This document shows positions 37,001-43,805 of a stretch of DNA of 64,000 nt, in pieces. The stretch comes from Agathobacter sp. (lineage in GTDB: Bacteria > Bacillota > Clostridia > Lachnospirales > Lachnospiraceae): the NCBI GenBank assembly GCA_017409825.1, contig JAFQRZ010000012.1, positions 62,001-126,000 on the forward strand, written 5' to 3'. The translations under genes and the position numbers were made by a program. The notes under the pieces were generated by a model. That model was not told the DNA's origin. It worked only from the letters and a program-made list of their open reading frames with translations, and searched no databases. Within the stretch, counting starts at the first letter, position 1. The number at the start of each line of letters is the position of its first letter.

Positions 37001-37670
37001 CATCGATTGTGTATGTAAATGACTTGGCACAAATATGCATGCTCGGAAATAAAGCTTCCAGTTCCGCTGCTGTAATATCTGGTGATTCTACTCCGTTTGA
37101 GAAATCTCCATTTTCTACATATCGGAACAGAAAAACAATATATTTTACCCTGCTTGCACGTGTGCCTCCGGTATAGGATGCATAATCGGTGCCATCCGTA
37201 GTCACCCCTACGGTATACGTCTGGGAAGGTTTCAACCAGTTGGAGGAAAACAGAAGGCTTCCAGCATCATCGAATTCCCATATCCCGTATGCAACGGAGT
37301 CATTTTTGATGGCACTTTCACCGCCATCTTTTCCTGCAACCAAATTTATTTTGGTATTGTATGCGGTTTTAAATGCTTTCTGATAGGTGATTCGATTTGA
37401 TACCTCATTTGCTACCTCTGCCCATGTATACCCCGTTCTAATCGCCAGCCCCATATTTATACCCTTGGTTTTCATGTCTGTTATGGAAGAATTGCTGGCA
37501 TTTGTCAAATCCACTGCATTTGCCTTAAGTGTAGACCATGAAAGCAGACCGCTTGGTGTCGCCGCATACACTGCCACCGGCTCCGCCAGTGTCTGGAACA
37601 CCATCAGAAGGCACAGGAAAAATGCCAGAATATTCTTAAATGTGAATTTCGGTTTCTTTTTTGTTTTCAT
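34068..37670 (-). CDS. Large secreted Listeria-Bacteroides-repeat (Flg_new) protein, 1200 aa
   Basis: N-terminal basic region and hydrophobic signal (ILAFFLCLLMVFQTLAEPVAVYA, cleaved near residue 36). From about residue 215 to 1015 it holds roughly eight beta-grasp InlB-B/Flg_new repeats of the form YTVTYNANGGT...GYTFIGWSTS...LYAVY. Then comes an Ig/cadherin-like module (about 1020-1115, ending VEKTITVFVTDTS) and an 80-residue charged tail with no LPXTG or membrane anchor. It is likely secreted, perhaps held at the surface by partners or through the Tad-like machine. Start 37670 behind GGAGGGGAGG, 18 bases after the 885-aa gene. Base composition looks richer in C and G than the flanks, suggesting transfer. 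Confidence 0.85.
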   Translation of the reverse strand: MKTKKKPKFTFKNILAFFLCLLMVFQTLAEPVAVYAATPSGLLSWSTLKANAVDLTNASNSSITDMKTKGINMGLAIRTGYTWAEVANEVSNRITYQKAFKTAYNTKINLVAGKDGGESAIKNDSVAYGIWEFDDAGSLLFSSNWLKPSQTYTVGVTTDGTDYASYTGGTRASRVKYIVFLFRYVENGDFSNGVESPDITAAELEALFPSMHICAKSFTYTIDANNGTDTKTVTRYGTEGITPLSNPTKTGYTFQGWKVSSGNTSADSWMHGKTYSTTQLNSWMSDNKFYVSLFSDVTFTAQWAANTYTVTYNANGGTTSATGKTLAYGAAVDLSPTASKPGYTFIGWSTSSTARIPLSSYSMPAGDVTLYAVYSIEVSDVENHDYPSYTATGNISNDEVYLLVWITASPSVYKFYPLTYTKDMNTLVYRYTLPATDISSFVNGHAYSYQLVVYDNAGNYTVLYKGGNAGDTQPENIVKPEYNQTVKHYKYNPVSGKWILFETTNSLIASGNTFTPAYVTPPAGYSASSKDAGKTVTSANTYNAYYRPNTYTVIYNANGGTVTPASQSVTYSSYYPAFPTPNRTGYTFTGWNTAANGTGTTVSAGDIYTIVGNQTLYAQWKANVYEIKLDSQGAELPGTKVFYQKYGSGNFTADTCTTAVSKITVPVKTGYTFGGYYTEKCGAGTRYIDAAGNILSTKTTFTESTTLYAKWTANTYTIRYNANGGNGTMADTVATYDTSVKLSSNLYERTGYSFKGWAASADGAVIYTDKQSVSNLATADGAVINLYAVWNINSYTVTYDYWTNGGSSAGKESAEVNYNAAIDLSTPAEKGDGFTFVGWNTDASATTGLTSLTMGTEPVMLYAVFKKDISVTLVERDGDNTIQTVLQKTIYNNTQTADFVISESGSFDGWTNTGWSSATEAGASADTATGATYSTRDSVTLYALYVSDVTLSYDTNGSAVGYDSQTGERYYNASGAFRAPTFRLEKAPVLSGHSFDKWVSEENMEYAADTETVIEKDTRLTARWDKYPELSVSNRYFTLEQAKSGEITQAELLRKVKAVDREDGTLVNGKDVIVTNYNTKTFTDMTTDSQVEITYKATDRFGNVVEKTITVFVTDTSMRKSRKKNYVRFISEEFFIDEKGDLIPFEKGGLEKNSIWRLNLEYRNLLQQTLSKEGAEGETYFFTLQEIQCMKEKLPSHISD

Positions 37671-37688
37671 CTTATTTTTCCTCCCCTC

Positions 37689-40346
37689 CTAATTACTGAT
37701 GTTGGCGTCGGTGACATCGACGATAATCGTAAAGCTGTTTCCGCTCTGGGTGAACTGTACCACGGTGCCGGTCGGTTTCGTGATGTCGTAGTAGACGGTA
37801 CTGTAGCTTTCTGCTGTATTTCCGTTTAAGTCAACGGCTACTGCCTTATAACGGGTAACGCCCTGTGAGGTGTTTGTAAAGGCAAGCTCCTTTGACTTCG
37901 CACCGTTTAGATTCGATGCTGTTGCCACAGCAGTCAGGCTTCCGTCTTCACCAATTCTGTAGATAGTTAAGCTTTTAAGCCCTACACCATCATCCGACGC
38001 GGATGCGGTCAGTGTAGTCTGCTGGTTCGTCCACTTATCATTTCCGCTTAAACTTACGTCTGGGGCATAGTTGTCTACCCAGTAAGCATACAGCTGTGTC
38101 CCCGTAGTGCTCTTATATACGATGTCGGAATACATAAATTCATTGTAAAACCTGGTTCCGGTTCCGTTCTTTCCTGTGTAATATCCCTTAAATTCAAAGC
38201 CGTACCGTGTTGGTGCCTGAATTCTAGGAACAACTTCAGCCTCTGCTCCAGGCACCAGTCTGTCGTAGGTTGCCGTCACTGAATCTGTGCCGCCGGTTCC
38301 ACCTTCTTTGTTTAAGATAAGCGGATAGGTCTTTGCGAGCCATTTCGCAAACAGGGTAGAATCCTGCACGAAATAAGTGCTGTCAAATCCAAATGATCCA
38401 TTTGTATCAATCAGAGGCGTTCCTGAACCGAACATATCAGCGAAATAGCCTTTGAAATCATATCCGGTACGTGCCGGAATGCTTATCCTGTCCAGAATGG
38501 CTGTAAACATATTGTTGGTGTAGAAGTTTACACCATATTTCTCATAGAAATAGCCTGTTCCACCGCTGCCTTCCTGCGGATTTAAGGTAATCTGTGCTGT
38601 TACTGGTTCCCATACCGCGTAAAGGTCGATAACTGCTCCGTTTACGGATGTGATGTTTTTAACCGCTGCCTTGTCGGCATAAACCACTGCTCCGCCTTCG
38701 GTTCTTGCCCAGCCCATGAAGGTGTAACCACGTCTGGTATATACGTTTGGACGAAGCAGAGCATCCTTATCGTATGTAGCTGGTGTGTCCGCAAGGCCTG
38801 CATCCGGTATGCCTACGTGATAACGGATGGTATAGGTATTCGCTGTCCACTTTGCATAGATGGTTCTGTCCTGTTTGAATGTTGTACTAGAAGCGGTAAT
38901 CGTTCCATTTCCATCAATGTGGCTTACTCCGCCGCCATTCTTCGCATCGAAATATCCGCCGAAGGTATAGCCTGTTTTCTGAGGCTTTGTAACGCCTGTA
39001 ATGGAAGATGTAGCATCTTCATCGGAATAGAATCCTTTTTCGTATCCTTCGTACATAATTCCACTGCCTGGTGTGTCTGCACCATCATCATCCAGTGAAA
39101 TCTCATACACATTTTTCTGCCATACTGCGTAAAGCGTTACCTTACCGCCATTGGCAGAGGTAAGGTTTTCTACTGTCTGCCCATCCGTAAAATCCACCGC
39201 TCCGTCCGGTGTTCTGGCCCATCCCATGAAGGTATAGCCGGTACGGGTAAAGGTATTCTTTGCAAGTGCCTGTTCCTTATCATAGGTATGTGTGACCGTA
39301 TTCATTCTTCCGCTGCCACCATTGGCGTCATACTCTATGGTGTAGGTGTTTGGTTTCCAGTTGGCGTAAAGAACAATACCTCTGTTTCCCAATCCCACCG
39401 CTGGAAGAATTGCTCTCGGCATATATTTTCCTCCGGAAGCAAACGTTGTACCATCACTCTTTTTCCATTCTTTTCCTGGTTCAAGATGATACCCCGTTCT
39501 AAATAAATCTATACCATTCTTTCCTGTATCTGCCAGAGTCGCTTGCTGTAATACCCTGAAACTCTTCTTTTCCACAACACCTGATTTAAATAACATATCA
39601 GACAATACAGTTCCATTCTGTGTTATGCTTCCAGAGCTGTACCCTGCGGTCTGTGGCTTAGCTCCAGCACCGATGTTGTACATGATGTCGAGTTTGGGAT
39701 TATCTAATTTACTCTCTATTTTCTTATAACTTTCAAAATAATGCCCCCAAAAAATACTTTTTAAAGCATTCAGGTCGCTATCATTCTTTAATCGATAAAT
39801 GGTTCCCCATTTGGAGATACCACCATATCCATTCTCTGTTATCCCTCCATTGGGACTCTCTCCCTGTTTGGTAACCATAATAGCATCAATCTGTACATGA
39901 ATCAGCGACGCATCCAGTACATAGGTTGCATTATTAGGGTCGACTGCCTGTGCCAATCTGTACAATTCCTTATCCTCCACTGCGTACAAATCATACTGAT
40001 AGCCGCCAGCATTTACCTGGTCTACCATGGTTATAGAATCTCCGAATCTTTCTACTGCAAAAGACACCGAATGTCCATTTCCAGACAGGGTAATATCAAA
40101 TCCTACTGTTGCAAACTTTAAATTCGTACTCGAAGATGCAAGCTTTGCGTATGTGGCATAATAAACTGCACCATCCCAGGATTCTGAATGATAAGGCTCA
40201 CCTTTTAATGCAGTACTCTCATAAAACTCTTTTGCATTTGTATAGCTTGTGGCTGCCTGATAGTTTTCTTTCGAAACTATCACGGAACAAACACTTATAA
40301 ATAAGAACAGTAGGAAAATAATCCATTTCTTCTTTTCCAATTCCAT
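37689..40346 (-). CDS. Secreted Listeria-Bacteroides-repeat (Flg_new) protein, 885 aa
   Basis: N-terminal membrane/signal segment (WIIFLLFLFISVCSVIVS), an unrecognised 240-residue N-domain, then about six Flg_new repeats (for example NTYTIEYDANGGSGRMNTV, GYTFMGWARTPDGAVDFTDG). A Big-type Ig module follows (APDVSLSGNDKWTNQQTTLTASASDDGVGLKSLTIYR). The end, ITKPTGTVVQFTQSGNSFTIIVDVTDANISN, stops in what looks like the first strands of a further Ig module, so the C-terminus may be truncated. No sorting motif. It forms a two-gene unit with the 1200-aa gene. Start 40346 with AAGGAG six bases upstream. Confidence 0.85.
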   Translation of the reverse strand: MELEKKKWIIFLLFLFISVCSVIVSKENYQAATSYTNAKEFYESTALKGEPYHSESWDGAVYYATYAKLASSSTNLKFATVGFDITLSGNGHSVSFAVERFGDSITMVDQVNAGGYQYDLYAVEDKELYRLAQAVDPNNATYVLDASLIHVQIDAIMVTKQGESPNGGITENGYGGISKWGTIYRLKNDSDLNALKSIFWGHYFESYKKIESKLDNPKLDIMYNIGAGAKPQTAGYSSGSITQNGTVLSDMLFKSGVVEKKSFRVLQQATLADTGKNGIDLFRTGYHLEPGKEWKKSDGTTFASGGKYMPRAILPAVGLGNRGIVLYANWKPNTYTIEYDANGGSGRMNTVTHTYDKEQALAKNTFTRTGYTFMGWARTPDGAVDFTDGQTVENLTSANGGKVTLYAVWQKNVYEISLDDDGADTPGSGIMYEGYEKGFYSDEDATSSITGVTKPQKTGYTFGGYFDAKNGGGVSHIDGNGTITASSTTFKQDRTIYAKWTANTYTIRYHVGIPDAGLADTPATYDKDALLRPNVYTRRGYTFMGWARTEGGAVVYADKAAVKNITSVNGAVIDLYAVWEPVTAQITLNPQEGSGGTGYFYEKYGVNFYTNNMFTAILDRISIPARTGYDFKGYFADMFGSGTPLIDTNGSFGFDSTYFVQDSTLFAKWLAKTYPLILNKEGGTGGTDSVTATYDRLVPGAEAEVVPRIQAPTRYGFEFKGYYTGKNGTGTRFYNEFMYSDIVYKSTTGTQLYAYWVDNYAPDVSLSGNDKWTNQQTTLTASASDDGVGLKSLTIYRIGEDGSLTAVATASNLNGAKSKELAFTNTSQGVTRYKAVAVDLNGNTAESYSTVYYDITKPTGTVVQFTQSGNSFTIIVDVTDANISN

Positions 40347-40373
40347 ATCTCCTTTCTTTCTAATTTTTGTATA

Positions 40374-40400
40374 TAAAAAGCGTACCGAAATTCGGTACGC
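40374..40400 (-). terminator. Hairpin upstream of the repeat-protein genes
   Basis: GCGTACCGAA-A-TTCGGTACGC (40381-40400 with near-perfect symmetry); on the minus strand it is followed by TTTTTATATAC. It reads as a terminator isolating the 885/1200-aa genes from the toxin and pilus genes, though a perfect palindrome could also be an operator. Confidence 0.65.
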
Positions 40401-40420
40401 CTGAATTTTTAAGTTTTAGT

Positions 40421-40550
40421 TGATAAAACTTTAGCATTATGTTATTTTATAGATAAGAAAAGCACCCACTCCAAAGTGGATGCCTCGGTTAAGTGTTTAT
40501 GACCTTATGGTCACCGCCTATCCTGTTGGCAGACAGGATAGGCATTTTTA
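40421..40550 (+). ncRNA. Predicted antisense antitoxin RNA of a type I toxin-antitoxin locus
   Basis: Promoter TTGATA (40421-40426), 17 bases, TATTTT (40444-40449). The predicted RNA is about 95 bases from near 40456 and ends at the strong terminator GCCTATCCTG (40516-40525)/CAGGATAGGC (40534-40543) plus ATTTTTATT. It has no reading frame. It is antisense to the 3' untranslated part of the 35-aa toxin mRNA, as in TxpA/RatA and BsrG/SR4 (known arrangement). Confidence 0.6.
40463..40484 (-). terminator. Terminator of the toxin mRNA
   Basis: Minus strand GCATCCACT (40476-40484), loop TTGG, AGTGGGTGC (40463-40471), then TTTTCTT. It ends the 35-aa toxin message inside the antisense RNA region. 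Confidence 0.7.
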
Positions 40551-40553
40551 TTA

Positions 40554-40661
40554 CTATTTTCTCTTATCGAGAAAGGTAATAAGTGCGATTAATAAACCGC
40601 CAAAGGTGATTAACAATGTCAATACACCCAGGAAAACCATAATGATTTCATAATCGGTCAT
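40554..40661 (-). CDS. Putative holin-like toxin, 35 aa (type I toxin)
   Basis: 35 codons: MTDYEIIMVFLGVLTLLITF, then GGLLIALITFLDKRK. One membrane helix with a short acidic N-terminus and a basic C-terminus, the pattern of the small putative holin-like toxins (Fst/TxpA superfamily). ATG 40661 sits behind a strong GGGAGGTGG site. The 5' leader contains GCCTCCC (near 40708-40716), which can pair with that site, a known way of silencing such toxins until the mRNA is processed. Promoter TTGACC (40769-40774), 17 bases, TAATTT (40746-40751). The frame is below the usual length cut-off for gene calling. Confidence 0.7.
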   Translation of the reverse strand: MTDYEIIMVFLGVLTLLITFGGLLIALITFLDKRK

Positions 40662-40774
40662 TTGCACCACCTCCCTCTTATGTATTCCAGTATAAATTTA
40701 CTGGTTTGGGAGGCAACCACCCTGTCGTAGGTACTATTCTGTATTAAATTATCATAGATTAATTCTAAGGTCAA

Positions 40775-42049
40775 CTAATAATCCCAATAGCCCTCATCGT
40801 CTTCGGTAATTAATTCCTGCACATCTTTTGCAATATACATATACCAATCATATCTTGAATCGATAAAACCACCGCTCATATTTGATGAATACAGCCCTTT
40901 ACTTTCAAGATACTCCGTTAAAATTTCGAATCCATGCTTTCCATTTACATAACCATCGCTATGAGTAAGTACAGCATAATCACCATCACCAAAATCAACC
41001 ACATTTCCATATCCAGCATCGATTACCATCTGCTCATAAGGCGAAATATCATGTTCATCCTCCGTAGGCACCCAGGTACTTGTATCCTGGTTGTTTGATG
41101 GATTCTTATCCGCCTCGGTATTTGTGGTATTTCCAGTGCTACCATTTCCCGAATTTGAATTATTTACAGTATTGCCAGTATTGCTGCTTGCTCCCCCATT
41201 GCCAGAGGTATTCCCATTTCCTGTATTCCCTGGAGTAGAGTTGCCGGTATTATTCGTGGTACCGCCATTGCCGGCATTTGCATTTCCTGACTGAATACCA
41301 GGTGCAGCATCTTCTTTTACCGTAATCAGGAATGTTGCTTTGCTTTCATTACCCGCACGGTCTACGTAAGATACATGTACAAGCCACTCGTGCTTGTCGG
41401 CATCACGCAGCTCTAATTCACATACGATATTGTCGGCTGCGATTTTGCCATCTACATTGTCGGTAATTTCATACTCAGACTTGTCTACGTCTGGTTCTGC
41501 AGATAGTTTTTCCTTACTTACCATAACTACCTTGTCTGCAGCTTCTTCGATTTTCGCACCGGTCTTATCAAGGACAAGCACGATTTCTTCATACGCTGCA
41601 TTTCCATGGGCATCCATGATTTCCATTACTGCACGGTATACACCTTCTTCGGTAGGAATTTCTTCATTGCCGATAGACTTTAATTCATCCTCTGTGGCCA
41701 TGGTGTTAATCTTGTCTGTGAGGCTTTTTAAGGCCTTTTCATCCATTAAGCCAAGATTTCCACTACGTTCGAAGCGAATAAGCTTTATGGTGCATTCTGA
41801 CGCGTCACGGATACTTTCAAACATACCTGTGAAGTCTGCATTGGCTGCATCGTTGGTAAATACATATCTATGTGCAAAGTCCGCTTTTGGAGCGGTGGTG
41901 TCGACTACAGTCTCCTCTGTATCTAGCTGATTATACGCATTCTTATCTTTTCCCGCACCTATCCAAAATGCAATAATGCTTACGATCAAAAGGACGGCAA
42001 GAACTATCGCTATAATTATGGTGTTTTTTCTTATTTTCATTAAATTCAT
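40775..42049 (-). CDS. Membrane-anchored protein with Gly/Asn/Thr linker, Tad-like cluster
   Basis: 424 residues. N-terminal anchor helix (about 9-31). Residues 50-245 look like Ig-type or bacterial adhesin-like domains (TIKLIRFERSGNLG, HEWLVHVSYVDRAGNESKATFLITV). Then comes a low-complexity tract of about 70 residues (258-325) of Gly, Asn, Thr and Ser, of the kind used as a wall-spanning spacer, and a 95-residue acidic C-terminal domain (YEQMVIDAGYGNVVDFGDGDYAV). No enzyme motif. Last gene of the Tad-like operon. Start 42049 with GGAG seven bases upstream. Possibly a surface-exposed tip or adhesin (inference). Confidence 0.75.
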   Translation of the reverse strand: MNLMKIRKNTIIIAIVLAVLLIVSIIAFWIGAGKDKNAYNQLDTEETVVDTTAPKADFAHRYVFTNDAANADFTGMFESIRDASECTIKLIRFERSGNLGLMDEKALKSLTDKINTMATEDELKSIGNEEIPTEEGVYRAVMEIMDAHGNAAYEEIVLVLDKTGAKIEEAADKVVMVSKEKLSAEPDVDKSEYEITDNVDGKIAADNIVCELELRDADKHEWLVHVSYVDRAGNESKATFLITVKEDAAPGIQSGNANAGNGGTTNNTGNSTPGNTGNGNTSGNGGASSNTGNTVNNSNSGNGSTGNTTNTEADKNPSNNQDTSTWVPTEDEHDISPYEQMVIDAGYGNVVDFGDGDYAVLTHSDGYVNGKHGFEILTEYLESKGLYSSNMSGGFIDSRYDWYMYIAKDVQELITEDDEGYWDY

Positions 42050-42174
42050 TTTGTTTCTCCATTTTCTTTTCTCTATTATATTGCATTCTATCCCTTTTTA
42101 CAATCCTCCTATTCGATAGCATTTTCTTTTCGTACCTTCTATTCACTTGTCAATGTGCGTTTATTTTCCCTAAA

Positions 42175-42564
42175 TTATTCCGATTCTATTTCCTCATATT
42201 CTTCTAGCAAAACGGTTCTGACACACGAAACACTGCCCTTTGTTCCAATTGGATGATTCCAGGTCAGTTTCGCTTCTACCGAAAGCAGTCCTTTTTCCAT
42301 ATCTGCCTCAAGGAATGTCACGGTGAGGTCGGATGCTGAATTTATCTGCACTGCCAGAGACTGCAAAAACATCGACTTCCATTCCTCCTCTGACTGTGGT
42401 CCGCCCTCCTCATATAAAAGACTCGTCATGCATTGTTCCATAGAAGACTTCAAGGCATTATTTAGCTCCACCTGTCTTATGCTTCTTCCGTGGATGGTAA
42501 ATCCGATTAGGAGGATAAGAAGCCCTATTATAGCTGCATAGAATGCCATCAACATATTTTTCAT
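42175..42564 (-). CDS. Membrane-anchored pseudopilin-like protein, 129 aa
   Basis: MKNMLMAFYAAIIGLLILLIGFTIHG is a class III-type single N-terminal helix without a prepilin cleavage motif, followed by a soluble domain (VELNNALKSSMEQCMTSLLY...SDLTVTFLEADMEKGLLSVEAKLTW). Overall design is like TadE/TadF minor pilins, but sequence similarity is not evident. Start at ATG 42564 six bases after AGGAG; a GTG directly before it is also in frame. Ten bases after the 188-aa gene. Confidence 0.7.
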   Translation of the reverse strand: MKNMLMAFYAAIIGLLILLIGFTIHGRSIRQVELNNALKSSMEQCMTSLLYEEGGPQSEEEWKSMFLQSLAVQINSASDLTVTFLEADMEKGLLSVEAKLTWNHPIGTKGSVSCVRTVLLEEYEEIESE

Positions 42565-42573
42565 CACAAACTC

Positions 42574-43140
42574 CTAACTGTGTTCCACAGGAAGCTGAAA
42601 TACATACGTATGCTCCCCGCCGTTCGTTCCACAAATTTTTACATATACGGTATATATTCCACCCTGAAAGCAGCACAAAATATCCTGTTCCTTCTCATAT
42701 ACAAATGGCACTAGAATCTCTTCCATGCTGGCGATATCGTCTGCATTCAAAAACATCAGCACGGAATCCCCTGCCTGATTCTGTATATCTGTAAGATAGA
42801 TGGTAAATCCGCTTTCTTCACTTCCGTTTACCACAGAACCATCCTCCATCGTTACATCAAACAGGCTTTTCATTGCAATATAACTGCCTGCATTCTGTGT
42901 TCCACCTGTGTATGTCATAACTGGCACATAATCCGATACGGCACCTTCCACATAGGAAAGTCCTTCATTTTTTAGATTTCCCGTATCAAGCACAGGAGAA
43001 AAAACTTCCCCTGCACCTTCAAATACATTGTCTTTTCCGCGTAGTCCCGTAGAAAAAAACATCCATATAGCAAACGAGACGCAGCCTAACATGATAATCA
43101 ACGGATAAAACTGCTTTACTATATTCTTTATCAGTTCCAT
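42574..43140 (-). CDS. Membrane-anchored extracellular protein, 188 aa, Tad-like cluster
   Basis: One N-terminal helix (YPLIIMLGCVSFAIWMFFSTG, about 12-32), then a soluble domain (IYLTDIQNQAGDSVLMFLNADDI, GIYTVYVKICGTNGGEHTYVFQLP) of probable beta structure. Not recognised. It lies 24 bases after the 49-aa gene and has AGGAG at a good distance from ATG 43140. Its place between TadE-like proteins suggests a minor pilin or pilus-associated protein (inference). Confidence 0.7.
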   Translation of the reverse strand: MELIKNIVKQFYPLIIMLGCVSFAIWMFFSTGLRGKDNVFEGAGEVFSPVLDTGNLKNEGLSYVEGAVSDYVPVMTYTGGTQNAGSYIAMKSLFDVTMEDGSVVNGSEESGFTIYLTDIQNQAGDSVLMFLNADDIASMEEILVPFVYEKEQDILCCFQGGIYTVYVKICGTNGGEHTYVFQLPVEHS

Positions 43141-43164
43141 ACATTACTCCTATCCTTATTGTTC

Positions 43165-43314
43165 TTATATCGTACCTGCCAGAAGTTCCAAAAGGCTTTG
43201 AAACAATACAAATGTGCCCCCGAAAAAAAGGCCCCACATAAGCCCCATTCCAGCAGTAGTACCGATACCTTCCTCTGCTACATCTATTAGAATTGATTCA
43301 ATTAATTCGCTCAT
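43165..43314 (-). CDS. Small membrane protein, 49 aa, Tad-like cluster
   Basis: A short frame: MSELIESILIDVAEEGIGTT, then AGMGLMWGLFFGGTFVLFQS and LLELLAGTI. One glycine-rich membrane helix with helix-packing GxxxG-like spacing. ATG 43314 has AGAGGTGG six bases upstream. It begins 11 bases after the 37-aa gene and ends 24 bases before the 188-aa gene, so it is embedded in the operon. Small size, tight spacing and good ribosome sites support a real gene; the function is unknown, with a pilin-like or platform accessory role possible. Confidence 0.65.
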   Translation of the reverse strand: MSELIESILIDVAEEGIGTTAGMGLMWGLFFGGTFVLFQSLLELLAGTI

Positions 43315-43324
43315 CTGCCACCTC

Positions 43325-43438
43325 TTAAAAACTCACTCGCATAAGAAGCCTGAAAAAGAAAAGAAAAATTCCTCCGTAGAGTACACCCCACAGGACATAC
43401 ATCATCAGTTCTTTGATTGCTTTGATAATTGTTTCCAT
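43325..43438 (-). CDS. Small membrane protein, 37 aa, Tad-like cluster
   Basis: METIIKAIKELMMYVLWGVL, then YGGIFLFFFRLLMRVSF: one hydrophobic helix (about 12-31) with a basic end. ATG 43438 follows AGGAGC by five bases, and the gene sits 18 bases after the TadE-like gene and 10 before the 49-aa gene. It resembles the 49-aa protein in design (short N-terminal amphipathic helix, W-G-L-F-F-G core), so the two may be diverged paralogues. Function unknown. Confidence 0.62.
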   Translation of the reverse strand: METIIKAIKELMMYVLWGVLYGGIFLFFFRLLMRVSF

Positions 43439-43456
43439 TCGCTGCTCCTTATGTCA

Positions 43457-43795
43457 CTATATAATCTTTGTCTGTATCTTTTGTTGCTTTAATCCAAACA
43501 GCTCAATTTCAAAATAATATGTCAGCTTTATCTGTGCGTAGTTTTTTACTCCTGCTTTTGATGCTCTTTGTACATCCACTTCAAGAATATATCCATTTGC
43601 CTCTGCCTCCTCTTGGCATTCTCTGATAACAGCCTCGTTATAGTTGCTTTCCACGATAACCTTAGAAATAGACTCCATGTAATTATCTGCCGCTACAGCT
43701 CTAGAAAAACCAACCGTAACTCCAACACCACTCCCTACCATAACGATTGCTGCCAGCACGCCGACAAAGGTCTTAAACACAATATCCAAATGCAT
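43457..43795 (-). CDS. TadE-like minor pilin (DUF4320-like)
   Basis: 112 residues: N-terminal helix (FKTFVGVLAAIVMVGSGVGVTVGFSRAV) and a soluble part with two cysteine-free beta stretches and ECQEEAEANGYILEVDV, KNYAQIKLTYYFEIELFGLKQ. This fits the DUF4320/TadE-like proteins of Clostridial Tad clusters: residues A-x-x-x-x-V-ES..., no glycine-glutamate prepilin site. I chose ATG 43795 because AAGGAGG is eight bases upstream; the seven extra codons of the longer frame overlap the platform gene. Likely a pseudopilin. Confidence 0.75.
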   Translation of the reverse strand: MHLDIVFKTFVGVLAAIVMVGSGVGVTVGFSRAVAADNYMESISKVIVESNYNEAVIRECQEEAEANGYILEVDVQRASKAGVKNYAQIKLTYYFEIELFGLKQQKIQTKII

Positions 43796-43805
43796 ATTTT
43801 CCTCC

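Noticed and set aside
34068-40346. LPXTG sorting signal on the repeat proteins
   Set aside because: Neither C-terminus has an LPXTG-type motif followed by a hydrophobic segment and basic tail.
40381-40400. Perfect palindrome as an integration (att) site
   Set aside because: No integrase or duplicated flank nearby; better explained as a terminator or operator.
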